Shown: positions 40,689 to 54,362, numbered from the stretch's first letter. The stretch is DNA of 64,000 nucleotides from Daphnia carinata (GCF_022539665.2 NC_081333.1:4710971-4774970); one strand, 5' to 3'. Program-made: numbers and translations. The notes: a model not told the origin generated them from the letters alone.

Positions 40689-43600
40689 TCATAAGTGATG
40701 CCCGTGACACGGGCAAGACGAGGACGTGGGCGACGACGAAGAAGGAGATCCAAGGAAATGCAGCGTATCGCTTATCTTCCTCCGCGGGGACGCAGATAAC
40801 GAAGAGCGCAACGTCAGTGATGGCTGAACTTCAACAGAAGGATTGGTTCCTACGGAATCATCAATTAAATAAGTCTGGTGCCAATAAGTCAATCATTCAG
40901 TCAATTTCATTACATGGCGTGGCAACAAAAATCGTGAAAACAGGGTCTTTGAAAAAAGGAGTTATTCATTAAGAATACGTGGGTGAAAGGTTAACTTCTC
41001 AGCTGCCAGGGAACGTATTTTAAAAGCGCTTACACTTTGCCTTGATTTTTATAAGGCGCGTAGGTTTTGAAATGTGTACCTGGAAAGCTTCGGCAAGGGC
41101 TTGTGAAGGAGAGCGATGATTTGCGTTGGCGGATTGGCATTGGACTTGTCGCTGCTGCCATGGCCGCTGCAGCTGGATTATTTGTCGCTATCAAACTGCG
41201 TCGCTTCGGGCTGCGGAACAATTGACTGCGGGAAGTAAGTGCCGGGCTTGATTCACCACCAGCTCCAGCGGTCGCCAGCGCTCCGCTGAGCACTGACTTG
41301 TCCCCTGTCAAATTCAAATGAAAGAAAAATTCGTTAAATCAGTACGTTGCCTTACTTGTGTTTTGCGCACGATCAGTGTGAGAACAACGTATCTATGCTA
41401 ACGTTTGATGGCGCAATGCTACACACAAACGGTGTCACTAGGTTCGCTGCAACGTGGTCAGTGGAATACAACAATTTGCTAATCTTCTCCGACCTTTAAT
41501 GCAGGTTTTGTTAAGAGTTATGTAAGCTGGTATGTGTAGACATTTTCGGGGCTACAGGCATACTAAACACCTTCATCAAAATTTTGTTTGCGGGTAATGG
41601 TAGGGCACGAGACTGTTACTGGGTTTTCTTATTGACTAGTTTCAATAATTTGCTTGAAAAATGTATCAAAGAACTAATTTCGCTGGTGAAGTATAGCAAT
41701 GTTAGAATGATAGAAAACATTGCTTATTATATAGATAGTCATATTGACTTCTTTACACATCTATTACAAGGTCGTTGTTGCAAAATTTAATTCAATAACG
41801 AAATTTTGAAAGTAAAGTTTGGACAACATCAAGACCATGAGAGCATTTCCGTCTGACTCGAGTGGGTGGTGATGGATGGAATAAGTGCCACGCCAAGGAA
41901 AAGCTGCAAGAGTTAATCTTCGCCATCTATTTCAGAAAGCCTTGCCAAAAGGTAAGTATTTCCTTGGAAGCATATTCGTTCTGCGAACTCGGCGCTACGG
42001 TTTGTAATCGATGATACAATTTAGATCATCCTTCCACAGACGTCGTGAATACTCTACATTATATGATATTGCTGTTTATCAAGGGTTCAACATATTGACA
42101 ACGTGAGAAATGAAATTCCAGTAGCATATCTATGTTGCAAGACGTTTAAGCGAGATTTTGAAGTTGACAGCCTTGAGACATTGAGAGTTGACTAACTTTT
42201 GGCATGGCGTAGAATAAAAAAAAAAGAATTTTTCATTAAAGAAGGTTGAAAGGCAGAGGACTTTTTTTTCAAATTTCTGATTTCCAAATGTGAAAGATTT
42301 ACGTAGGACAATGTGTCACAGGTATTTAATCCGATAAGAACAGCCTACCCTGATGACCGAACTCCGACGTATCACAAGATCCTTGCTGATGATGAAGCAT
42401 ACTCATGCTGGATCGACGACTACACGGTGATTGGCAACTTAGATCACAGGAGCAATCCATGGCTAACAATCCGCTTTCCAAGCTGTCTACGTCCGAATGG
42501 CTGTTCAACTTCTTCCGGCGCCTGAACCGAGTTCTCCCCGAACCACTTTGAAATGCATCTGTTAAGCAAATGTGCAGTTATTATTTATGAATCAACAATC
42601 TAATTAGATTAATAATAGAAAACAATTCTAAAATATTGATAAACAGAATGATGAATTCTTCTAAAGCATTATTTTTAATTTGTTTTGTTTTTTCATGTCT
42701 TACAGATGCCCGCCATTGTTATGGTTTTCTTTGCTTTGTACGAAGCGATTCAGCACCCCACCTGTTGTTGCACGCAACGTGGCTTTTATATGTTACCACT
42801 TGCTTTGTGGTTGTTAGAACTGTATACAGCCTGAATATAAATGAATATAGTACCTGTGAAAGGACTTGTGATGAGGCTTTTAGGTCGGCACGTAACATTC
42901 ATAACGTCCTTGCACATCTTGTGTGCAGTGAGGCCGCATTCGCGACATTTGTATCCTTGGCGTAATGGTCCCCATAACTGTGTATACAAGCAAACGCAAC
43001 AGATCACAGCAAAGTAATGAAAGCTGTTGGTAGCAAGCCACTAAGCGTTATTACCAATCCGTTACAATGAGCACAAGTACACGGTCTGAAGGAATTCGTT
43101 TCTTGAAAATCGTGTCGGGATTGGCGGTCATCGTCCGTCATCCCATTCGGCTGCTGTTGTTGCGGCTGGGGCGGTTCATCAGTTGTTCCCACGCAAGACG
43201 CGATCGGATTCCCAGATGGAGGGGAACGCTGGATGAGTTTGAGCAGCTCATGTTTGGGTTGGCCGAAAACTGCGTCGACCATGTCGTTCATTCGTTCTTC
43301 GAGCGTTTTTTTCCGTTCCGCAGCGCCCAAACCGCCACCCAAGGCGTCCTGTTCGTTATCGCTACTAGTTGAATTCAACCGTTGCGGCAACGGCTCAGCT
43401 GGTAACGACAGTGACAACGAAATCGTATGCGGTGAAGAGATGGACGATGAACGGGATGTGTCGTGCTGAAAACAATCAAATAAAGGTGACAATGAACACG
43501 GGCTCTTTGAGATGATCCGAGCCATTTTGCATGTAGACACTTACTGGAACCAGACTGACGGCCGTGTTGGGTGTTAGAGATGTTTGCGTTTGATTTGCTT

Positions 43601-46555
43601 GTCCTGTGGTAGGCCAGTCGCTCAGGAGCGATGGTCGGGTAGGAGAAGACTGAGGCTAATACATAATGAATAGTGAACATCATAAAACTTATTGATATGA
43701 TTCAAATCATGTAATCAAATACTTACGGACAATGAATCTCTAGGCTCCCTTGCCAATGACAGTTCATAAATTTCATCCTCGGTATAGGCTAATTCCAGAG
43801 AAACCTATCAATTGTGGCCCAAGCGATTATGCACATTTCGATGGTTTAATCATAATTGGCAAGACTGTTACCCTTAAGGTATTGACGAGATCTATATTAG
43901 CTCCCGTAGGTGGCGTAGCATTCTGTAATTCCTGGAGCTCTTGAAAAATGAGCGATAGTTGCGCCATTTTACGAAAGTTTATGAGGCCGCCTTCCAGTGA
44001 ATCCGAAAGGGCAACATGGAGAGAGATGAGGTCCTTCATATGCACGCCTCTGTCAAAACGCGTAACAAATAATGACGATCGAAAAAAAAAAGGAATAAAT
44101 AAACGTATTAATGATTATTTTGCACTCCGTCAACGACATTTCGTCGTAGCAGTCGCGTCTACGGCACTATTAAAGTGTGTATGACATAATTATTTAGGTC
44201 ATCATTATTACAAAATGGGAATCTTGAAGCCTTTGCATTCTTGAAGTGCTCGCCGGTAATTGGAGAAATTGGAAGAAGAGGACAGAAATTCGGTCAGTTC
44301 GGCGAGCGATCGTTGCGAGTCGGCTGGAACGCGCGACGATGTCCGACTTAAACGAGCCAAGGAGCTATGACTCAGTCCGCCAACGACAGCCATCAGCGAG
44401 TTGAAGTTTCGAAGCTCCTTCAGTTTCTACAACAGCAGTGCGATACAATAGATAAATGTAAACGGCATTGTCATGTCTCTCTTTCTTTCGTTTTCTTTAC
44501 CTTGGTGACGTCAATGAGTTTAACAACGACTTCGGCTCGTTGCTGAGGTGTGCTCCGACTTAAGACCATACACTGAACCCATTGAGTGAGGCCATTGAAC
44601 AAGTTGACCGACCGTTCTAAACGAGGGTTATCGCTTAGTGAACCCGTAACGGCGTACTGCTTGTAATCCTGAAACTGTTTCATTAAGTTAAAAGATAAAT
44701 GAGCTTGGCCCCCGTCACGTTACACAAAGTCCAAGTATTAACTGAAAGGCGCACTTAATGCTTGGTTCTTATTCAACGAATGTGTTCCTTTTAGAATGCT
44801 TTAGTTTTGATTATCGACATCTATGGAGATGGTCATGTCATTGTATCCCGTATGAGTTTCTTTTGAAGTTTAGACGCGCACAGCCGCGCCCGCTTAACCC
44901 AATTGCGAATGAGGAAATGGTGGCCAACCATTTCCACCGACCCCAGCGCTGATGTTGTTTTTCTTCCGTCTCAATAGAACAAAAAAAGGAAACGATTTTG
45001 GACTGGTCGATCACAGCGGAAATAGAGGTGTGACCTCCAAGGAAAGTAAGGGATTTCCGTGTTGAAAGGTTCACGCCTTTACGCCCGTTAGTCTATTATA
45101 CAGTGCATCGCACTGCACATGGACGCAAGCAGGCAAGGCGGAACCAACATATTGCGTCGCAAGCATAATTGCGACCCTCTCTCTCACCATATAATAAGTG
45201 AGGCCTTGAAATATTTTTAACTGGCAGCGCATACCGTTCCGTGGCTCAAAGGAAAATGAACAAACTCTAAACTAGCATAAGAACAGATTTATACTTACAC
45301 TAATTCGCCTCATGATGCGATGCTCCAAGTAGGTTAAGTGTTTGGCCAGTTCAGAAGGCTCCAAGTGGTTGAAGACGAGGGAGACTTTGCGGCAATGTTT
45401 GACGCTGGGATCGCGGACCGAGATGTTGCGAATCCAGTCGTAGGATGGTAGACAACCGAGATCGATGAGCGAAGCCAGTTCTTGGTAGCCGGACCGATCG
45501 TCGACGGCTAGCCAACGCTGCCAATCTTTGATGAGAGCCGACAGCTTGGCGTCCAAGTCAAAATGAACGGGGAATTGTCGAATCCAGAAGCGGACGGCAT
45601 AGCAGACGGAGCGTCGGAATTTGTAGATCTGACACGACGCCAGATGGTCGTGCTTGCACTGGCCGAGTGCTGGACACTGATCACTCGCCCGCGTGATGTC
45701 CATTTGACTTTTCTCCGACGTACTGGATTTTTCACCTAATTGGTTGGACATGTCGACGCTGTCGGCTGCCATGGCACTTAGCTTGCTATAATGATAGCTG
45801 AAATAGTTATCGTCATCGGCGCCAATGCACGCCGGCCGCGGGATAAGGACTGAATTAGAACGGCCGTTGGCTGCCCGCATCAGAGACGGACTTCTCAGTC
45901 CTAAATTCCCATTGTAATCATCCTGTCAAAACATTGGATCGAGCAAATAAATACTTTTTTTTTCGCCAAAGACGAACTCGACGGATGTTTTCCATTTGCG
46001 CGAGCAAGGTCTCAAGATGTTACCTGTTTTCGCGACAGTATAACGCTCGACGGACGAGAAGACGGGCCAGTTTCCTGGCTCCCGTTCGCGTCCGTTCTGG
46101 TACTCTGTTGAACTATGGCGAGGAGACTCTGATAGTCCGCATGATAAGACGGCTTTCCTGATTCAAATAAGCGCCATAAGTCGTTGGCCAGGGATTCGGA
46201 TGTGGTGAACCACTTGTGCATCAAGAAGAAGATGTTGGGATAGTTAGCGGCAGATTCCAGTACACCACCGTCGTCGTCTGCCTTGTTCGATTTGTGATTA
46301 ATATCATAATTTATGGGGGGGGGGGACAGTCACGTATCAAACTATACCAAAACAGGTAATGCAGAGTTCGATGAGGGACGGCAATGAAGCTGATCGGATT
46401 CTCAATGAAAGTCCAAACAGAGATGGTAAACTGGGCGACGTACTGGAACGGTCTTCAGCATCCAGGAGTATCCCGCTACTTACTCCGACACCAGCGAGAC
46501 CTGAGCTGCTATTTTCGGTGGAGGGCGCCGATGATACGGTGACTCCAGACGACAT
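40689..46555 (-). CDS. RasGRP: RasGRP-type guanine nucleotide exchange factor for Ras/Rap
   Basis: RasGRPs load GTP on Ras/Rap at membranes and are recruited by diacylglycerol through C1. Fourteen exons join in phase: 46348-46555, 46024-46277, 45299-45922, 44501-44674, 44212-44426, 43872-44049, 43727-43804, 43545-43655, 43055-43465, 42854-42977, 42704-42761, 42349-42521, 41080-41304, 40689-40828 (2973 nt, 990 aa). The first Met (MSSG) leads to REM ([22 protein letters not shown], about 55-335, split by an insertion). CDC25 follows (about 335-575), with [68 protein letters not shown] and [12 protein letters not shown]1 (about 732-781) has the full H-x12-C-x2-C-x13-C-x2-C-x4-H-x2-C-x7-C spacing and QGYKC. 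The usual EF-hand pair is missing. The Ser-rich tail ends at a TGA. Most introns are 67-101 bp. The start could be extended by an unseen upstream exon. Confidence 0.93.
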
Positions 46556-48459
46556 CTTAGACGTGTTACATTCTGAATTTATTCGTAAAAAGAGAAGGAA
46601 TGAAGTTAAAGCGCAAAATGGCCGAGTTGAACTGTTTTCGGTATAAATCTGTTTTAGCAGGTACAACAGGTGGCTTCAGACGGAACAAAGAAACAAAAAC
46701 AAAAAGACACGTTAATGGCCCAACAGCGTACTACTTCCTAGTATCACGTTGGCATGAGTGCGCTTTTATTGGTTAGCATTACTTTTTCCTGCGCGTTTGA
46801 ATGTATTTATGTAGGTACTGTATACCTGTGGAACAGCAACTGTGCTTTGTCCAGCCGCCCCACGGACGTAGGAATGGTAGTAACGGACGACGCAAGATTG
46901 TCAGCGATTTATCGTGATGTTCCCGATTCACAATTGAGAACGCACTCGTTTTTCTGATGAAGCGATTAACAAAGGCTAGCTTGCTAGGCCGCCGGTTGTT
47001 TCGATAAAAACCCATTGGCTGGGATTTTTTTGTGATTTATTATCAGATGTTTGCTTGTTTTTTTGTTTTGTTTTTACAATGGAAACATGGAATCAGCTTG
47101 ATTCAAATACCCAACAGAAGGACAGGGCGGACACTAATATTTCAATGGTAAGCGACACTATGAAAATGATTTTTACGCGGAGACACTGAAGATGTCTAGT
47201 CGCGTACGTCGGAACAGCGACTACTACAGTCGTAAGCGACCTCGTCGATCAAGTAACTCTCAAGGGCTTATGATCAAACAGAAATGCTGTCGTATGACAA
47301 ATCGGGCAGAATTGTGAATACGATCGTCATGAATAAATAATGTACTATAGAAATCAAAAAGCAGTCCAACAAAACAAGAAAACAAAGAGGGCAGGAGGTA
47401 ACCTCTCATATCGAAGGCGGAGCCTGCCGGCCATGGGTGTGAGACAGAAAGCCTTACTGGAAAACATTTGGTGTCTTACAACGCATGTTGGCGGGCTGCA
47501 ACACCCGTAGTTCTACTGGCATGTAGTCCTACAATCCGACGTCTGCGCGACAAACTGAACAGCTCGTAAACGCAATGATATACGTTTCACTAGCATTTCT
47601 ACCGCACAGACACTAGGATCTTTCGTTGAGCTGGATAGTAAGCATTACATTTGAAGCATCGGCAAGTCACAGTAAAATGGGAAATGCTTTTTAGAAAAAA
47701 ACAATCTCCAGTTATGGCTTTCGACCGTTTTTCTTTCAAAATGTAAACATTCCAGAGAGATTCAAAACTTCAATCTATTTACCGGGATGGGTGGCAACCG
47801 ATTTTAAAGCCGTACAATCGGTCAAGAATCCGTTTGAATCTCAAAACCATCTGTGAATTTTGAGCTAAAATGATAAAGCTCACGCTAACTTAATGGACTT
47901 TGAAAATGCTGGGATTTCGAGCCAAGTTATTGATTCTTTAGCATAAACAAGAAATTCGGACCTGAATGGTTAAAATTCGGCAATCGTAACAATTTGTGCT
48001 GGGGTTATCAACCCATCAGAAAAGAAACAAGCAAGGAAACATATGCTGACCTGATTCCTGTAATATTTAATGATTATTTTCAACATTTTCCCCAATAGCA
48101 GTGTGTAACCCTTAGCGTGGAATAAGGAACTTGTCCCGGTGTATAGTTAACGCAATTCTTGCATGCTTTCCGCAGAGTGCCTGGGCAGAGCAAAAGCAAT
48201 ACCCAGAGAGATACAATACATTTTCTTAACGCATTTTACGTACAGTATAATCACGTGATCAAAAGCGCAAAGATCATATTTGTCGCGTTACTGATTCGTA
48301 TACGAAAGAAATGCTATCCCACATCAAATTATTCTGAATATGAGTGAAAACGAAACACGTAAGACACGTGCATCGATATCGACTAGTATTCAGCGCTAGG
48401 CGTCCTCGAAGTGTACATGACGCAACAACAGTAAATAACAAATAACATGAAAGACTCAC

Positions 48460-48646
48460 CTGCGACAAGGCCGGACGGGCAGCTACTGCGATTTTCCATT
48501 GCGTGGTCAGGAAGATGCGGGGACATTCCAATCGGAGGGGCGCCAATCCCAACGACCATAATATGCAGAATCCAGTGCCAATGGAATCTCAAAACGACGT
48601 TGATCCTCTTTGCGTCCTTGGACGGTACCGTCGTAGATTTCAAATG
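48460..48646 (-). other. Candidate 5' UTR or alternative exon upstream of RasGRP
   Basis: A 187-bp GC-richer block on the minus strand is bounded by an acceptor (accatcag) at 48646 and a strong donor (cgcag|gtgagt) at 48460. One frame reads about 43 residues with coding-like composition (includes EIYDGTVQGRKEDQ and GRWDWRPSDWNVPASS) before a stop inside the block. Another frame is open throughout. Neither frame can be joined in phase with the RasGRP start exon in a family-conserved way. A non-coding upstream exon is the simplest reading. Confidence 0.35.
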
Positions 48647-51133
48647 CTGATGGTTTAAATGTTGTCTCCTTCTAGATCCATTTGTTCAATAGGCATAACA
48701 AACACGATGACAGCAACGACGGTTACGAGCGAATCAAGATCTTGTTTACGCTCTAATCCGCACCCTTCCTAGTGTCAGAGTAAAAAACATTATTTTAGTA
48801 CAGAACGGGTAAGCGCCAACAGTAGGCGGAAATGATGAACACTTTTATCAACTAGCTAAATTAGTTTACCGGCACTTTACACTAATTATATTTTGATTCT
48901 AGATGCGCTTACGACCTGCAGCAATCGCGATACTTAAAGCCGACTACGGAGGTGATCACGCCCCCCACCCGCCGCCCCGTTTTTTAAATCGATGTTCGTT
49001 GCTGCGCACATATAGCTATATATATATATATATTGTACGGTTCAAGCAAGCTTACAAGTCATTAGAAAGAAAGGTAACAACAACACGGGAAAAAAGAAAT
49101 TAACCGAGTGCGTATGAACTCTCACCGCATCACTAGAGAAAGAGCAACGGTGTTGGTCTAGGGCCTCTGTTTTGTTCCACGTGTATCATACACTAGTTGT
49201 TCTTCTGTTTTCTTTTTTAGTAGGAAGAAACGAAGCGTACGATAGACTTTCGCAAAACGTGTTGATATTCGATATTAAATATTTTATTTATTTATTTTTT
49301 TTTCGGTTGTCGTCAATAGCCGAGAAAGGCAGGGAATGGATAAAAATGCAGAGAGTGGCGCATGCTGTTAGTGTCGACGAGGACGCCTGTGCGTGCGTAG
49401 TACGTCCGTGCGTCATAGGGGATTTTTTCTTTCTTCATGGGGGAAGGAAAGAGATTGGGGGAATAGAGGTGGACATTTGACTCGCCCATGTAAACCACCT
49501 TATCACAATTGTGCGGCCTGAGCTTTTTGCTTTACTGGATCAACGCCATCACCATTACTTTTTGGCAACATGCAATAAATAAAGCTTCATTGATCTTATA
49601 CCCTTTTCGTGGCCATTCCCAAGTACAGCCCGGTATGCACTGCAATATAGGGTGCGAATAAGTACGGGCAGCCACACGAGTGCATCGAGTTTCAACGTTA
49701 CAAAAAAAAAATTTGCAATTTTGCTTCGAATTTCGACCCGTTTGAAAATGCCAATGTTAAGAGTAAGGGACCGTGAGCAGCTTGTTGGTATAAGTGAATT
49801 GGTAGGATGTAATCAACAGGCGGAAAAATATTATAACAAAACAACTGTCACTTTCTACACCAAAAATTAAAAACAAAACAAAACAAACAAAAAAAAAGAT
49901 AGATGAAGGGCAACTAATGAAATCTCATGGTTGGTCGATTTACGTTTAAAGGCCAAATCTAAGGAATTTCGACAATTTTTTTTTCAAAGATAAAAAACAA
50001 TTTAAAAATCAACAACCCTGCATTAAAATTTGTTCATTCCACACCGCTGTTACAAAGGTAAAGCAGTTGTTTTCACTTCAGCTTTCCAAATTGGGTTTCT
50101 TTCTGGTAGATACATGTGTCCTTCTACGCTTGCTTCCGATTTTGGGGACACCATGATAGTTGACCAATCACGCATGAAAGTTTGTATAGGTTTTTTTATT
50201 TGGCGCAGATGGCGCTAAGCGTTTGAACATTTTATAGTGGGGGCTTCCATGTAACCAACTCAAATAATTTAGGTTGGATGATATTTCGGCAGGATGCAGC
50301 AACATCCGATGATCAAATGCCGATCGATCGAAGTTTTCGGAATGGGACATTTTGTCAAATGTTACATTATCGGACATGATAGCTACATGGACCGCGGTGG
50401 AATTCCTTTCGTTATTTGATGTTCATGCGTCATTTATAAATAGTTATAAGGGAAAACAGCGGGTCCTGTCGTTGCCGGATAGAGTGGGGCTGCGGAATAG
50501 AAAACCAAACGTCACGCACAAGTGAAAGGAGGCTAGTTCTCCAAACGACACGCCCTATGCCGTGAGTAGGCCAGCAATAACATCGTCCAATCATTGATTA
50601 TTTAATGCCCCTCGATGTTTCGAACATAAACCAGCTCACATCAAAAAGCTCTATTGATATACGGAGACTAATATTTCAACTACAAGGTCGAAAAATGGCA
50701 GCTGACCTTAACATAACGCCAAATGCGTTTTCTTGTTTTCAATCATCTTGTTTGCAGCACATTTTCAAGATTCTTAGGCGTTAATTTGTTATTCAACGTT
50801 TCCTTCTGGGACAGACAGCTGTCAATTCTTAGTCATGTTCATTTTTATGGCATGCACATATTTTACGCAAGCGTCGCATTAAGGTGGTATTCTTACAGCT
50901 AAGCAGCAGGCAAGCAGTGCGCCGAGAGCCACGAGAAAGCAGGAGAAGATGGAATTATAGTGCAAAACCGCTTGGCCAAGACCACGTCTAGCAGCCGAGT
51001 CCCCTCTCTATCACTGCCATGAGTATGTAGGTGGCCCCACCTATTGATTTTCGTTCGTAACATACACACACACACACACGCGCGCGCTGTCTTGGTGTCT
51101 CTCATTCCTACTTTCCTACTCTTTTTCGTCTCC

Positions 51134-51134
51134 G

Positions 51135-51200
<66 letters not shown>

Positions 51201-51216
51201 CATTCTCTCTCTCTCT
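51134..51216. repeat. Long (TC/GA)n microsatellite
   Basis: About 80 bp of imperfect CT dinucleotides followed by more CT at 51203-51216. In arthropods, GA/CT tracts near promoters can bind GAGA-type factors. This one lies roughly 0.7 kb inside the candidate first exon of RasGRP, so a regulatory role is only possible. Confidence 0.9.
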
Positions 51217-51884
51217 TCTCCTTGTCTTCTCCTTTTCCTCTGCGCCCGAGAACCAGCCAAACTTCCGCACACCCCCACCAAGCATAATGTGATAGACTAT
51301 CGTCGTCGGGAAACTCTATTCCTGTTCGACGTCTCGCATCCCGGCCAATCCAAAACACTAGGTTAGCGTCACATTTATAAACGTAGCAGATGGCACCTGT
51401 ACAGCGTTCAACCACCAGTCGAATCATAAATCGTGTACATGCTCTACTTGTACAATTCGATAATAGATCTGAAATTTTGCAAGGAAATCTAGAACATGTT
51501 TGGGTTTCACATGTTCAGACACATTTCTGGTATCCCTATGGCCGAATGCGTAAACAGAAGAGACAAACGAACCAAGGTAGTGAGGATCCCCCCCCCCCCC
51601 CCCCAGTCTCTCAGTTCAATGATGTTTTTATTGACATGATGGACCACCGGACACAGGTTAATGGACGCACTGCACGAACGCGAACCAAAATGCGTATCGA
51701 TCGGAGAACATGAAGAAAAAAAATTATTGAGTTGCTGTCTAACGTTAGCGGTATACGCTCCAAGAATACCCTCTAACGTACAAGATCGCAGTAAAGTACA
51801 CAGCACTTGGTGAATTCTAAATGACTTCGAAAATAATAGTGAAAACAAGAAAAGAAAAGAAAGGGATTTCAGTTTTTTCCTCAC

Positions 51885-52100
51885 CTTTCGATTCGAACGT
51901 CAGACTGAGTTTGTCGAGACAGACGGCCGAGACAACGTGCACTGATCGACACATATGGAAAGCACATTAGCAGCAGGGCTACGATGAACGCGACGAAGTT
52001 GCTGTACCACAAAAACTCATCAGCAAGACAAAGACGACGAACAAAGAGAAGAATCCACAACGAGAAAAAAATAAACATCGAAACTCGCTGGAGATCGGAG
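51885..52100 (-). other. Candidate first exon (5' UTR with upstream ORF)
   Basis: A minus-strand segment ends in a good donor (cgaaag|gtgagg at 51885). It contains an ATG at 52078 followed by 64 hydrophobic codons in frame up to the donor (two membrane-like stretches). It could be the first exon of RasGRP with an upstream ORF, or the start of another short gene whose next exon I cannot identify. The right boundary is approximate. Confidence 0.25.
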
Positions 52101-54362
52101 AATCGCTCACACCACAGTAACTACGGCCGCATGTAGATGGAATTATAAAAATATTGTCGTGAAACTAACGCTTGGGAAGTGGGCGACAACGACGGCGACT
52201 TGCAAGTAAAAGGGCGTCGTGTCGTCGTCGTTTTGGGCTCAGTCTTAGACATGTTGCTATAGAAACAGAGAATAGCCGGGGAAATACATGGAGCTACAGC
52301 CTGCGGCTGCCGCGCATGCTCTTTAATGTCACAGGATTTTTAATTCGTGAATGACGCCATTGCCCGGTTGAATTACGAGAGACAGATAAATATAGATCTT
52401 AAAAACAAGAACAGAATTATAAAAACAAACGAAAACGATAAACAAAAGAAAGCACACAAAAAAATAGAAACAAAAGTTATGTGGAAATCGGGATGCCTTA
52501 TAACTTTATGTTCCACTGTTTGTCGAGAGACATATAGCGCCTGCGGTGCACCTGTCCAGCGTCCCGATACCGCGCAGGTTTTCGGCCAAGACTTGCCCTA
52601 ACACGAAAACAAAGACAGGGCGTAATTATTGGTCGCATACTAGTTTAATATGCCATCATACATACGCATGTTCTAGGAATAAATTACATGGCTGAAACGA
52701 AGAAGAAGAAATTCAACCATCTCGTTCATTGAAAATGTAAAACGATAATTTATTTCTAAATAACGTAACTTTTGAAGGAACTGTTACGTTACAAATCAAT
52801 TGGCTATTTAGGTCGCATAAAAATAAAACGCTACATTTACAGTGACACTTGTTACCTCCTTGTGTGACATTCGTTGTTTCCCTTACTCATCACGCATTCT
52901 CGTATGTTAAATGCGTATGTTTACCTCCATTAACATAACGACAACGACATTTGAGCGTTGGACGGTGCACTTATGTGGGCGCTGTTCGAAGAGGCAGTCT
53001 GCGTGAAGTTATATAGATGCTGAGGCCATCTGTAGTCTAGTTCATCGACAACGAAACCGGAAATCGAGGAATAGCAACGATATGATATTATGCCGACGAG
53101 GAAATAAGGTCTTATAACTCAGTTTCAACGGTCTGTGGGTGCAATGGAAACCTTTTCACTAATTAAAAAAAATAATTAACCAATAAGGATCACCGAAGAA
53201 GAGTTTTGCAACATATCGTTAGCACTGCATTATCAAGCAGTACAACTATAGCGAGGACATTTTCTGTTGTTAAACCTATTGGTACCATTGATACGCTAGT
53301 AGCTGGGAATTTTATGAATGTCCTTGGCAATTGGTTGGCAATGTCCACATATTTGTAATTTCACTGGCTCATTGTCTTCTTTTAACATCAGAGAGCCCAG
53401 GTGCAGCGTGGTTTTGCATGATACATCATTCAACTTAAACTTGTTCTTTTTTTGGAATTACTAACACTGTAGAAGAGAATCAACGTAACCCTCAAATGGC
53501 CAAAAGTACCCTACGTCGTCCTTGCAATGGAGTTAACCAATTAAACTGGTTGTTGACAACAATTCATTTCTCTTCCTACTTTTCAATCTGTTTTCCGTCA
53601 TGGCTTACAGCGTGTTTATTACAAATAGCAATACTATTACTGACCATAAACAATCAGTAATGAAACCAATTGAACTTGCAATAAATCTTTAATCTAAAAA
53701 GTGGTTAAGGTGTTGCAAATGCTTCCTCCGGGCTTCGCCTGACTTTGCCTGAATGATTCAAGAACATGTAAAACTTTAATCATTTGTTTGGTAAAAATTA
53801 ATAATGTGCTTGTAGCAGCCTCACTCATAGCAAACCTCTGATGTATCAGCTTTTAAAACGGCATTTACCTCTCCATGAATTTTCTAATACGCTTTTTTAC
53901 TCGGGGCTTTTTTTTTTTTTTTACTTAGGCCTACCCCTATAAATAAAAGTGCCATTTTTTCGTTAAAAATCCGAGGAGATTTTACAATTATGGCACCCTA
54001 TTTCGTTGAATGTTATCGTATGAACACCTTCGTAAATTATAATTCTCTAATACATGTGACGCGTAGTACTCAAACAGTATCTTTCACAAAGTTCTTCAAC
54101 GATGACGAACAATTTATGAAACCCAAGCATTATGCGTACATGTTGAACAAGAAAAACGGAGTTGAATGATTCTCGCTTATTTTGACAGATACAAACATAG
54201 AAATTGGTCTCAACTGATGGAAGGAAACAAAATGGAGTAGCAAAATGTCAATAATGTGCTTTAGTGAAATATCCACTGCAACCAAAGGGTTCCAGTTGGC
54301 TACGTATATAAAGGCTGTTAAGCGATACTTAAGGATCCCATAAAAAAAAAGCTTAATTTCTC

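Larger units (their letters stand above)
46556..54362. other. Upstream region of RasGRP; mostly non-coding
   Basis: About 7.8 kb separates the RasGRP start codon from the stop codon of the next minus-strand gene. No confident coding gene is seen. It holds two candidate 5' exons (48460-48646 and 51885 to about 52100), a long TC/GA microsatellite and short poly-C runs. It is likely the promoter and 5' UTR intron space of RasGRP plus intergenic DNA. Confidence 0.55.

Noticed and set aside
43067-43469. Plus-strand frames of about 100 and 78 codons
   Set aside because: They are antisense shadows of the RasGRP linker/C1 exon at 43055-43465.
44838-45074. Minus-strand 78-codon frame between RasGRP exons (begins [15 protein letters not shown])
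   Set aside because: The exons on either side join perfectly in phase at RRIS|FQDYKQY, which matches the family. Including this frame would break the RasGEF domain, so it is intronic.
50899-51292. Arg/Glu- and Ser/Leu-repeat frames on both strands
   Set aside because: They are produced by the TC/GA microsatellite; no unique sequence supports a protein.
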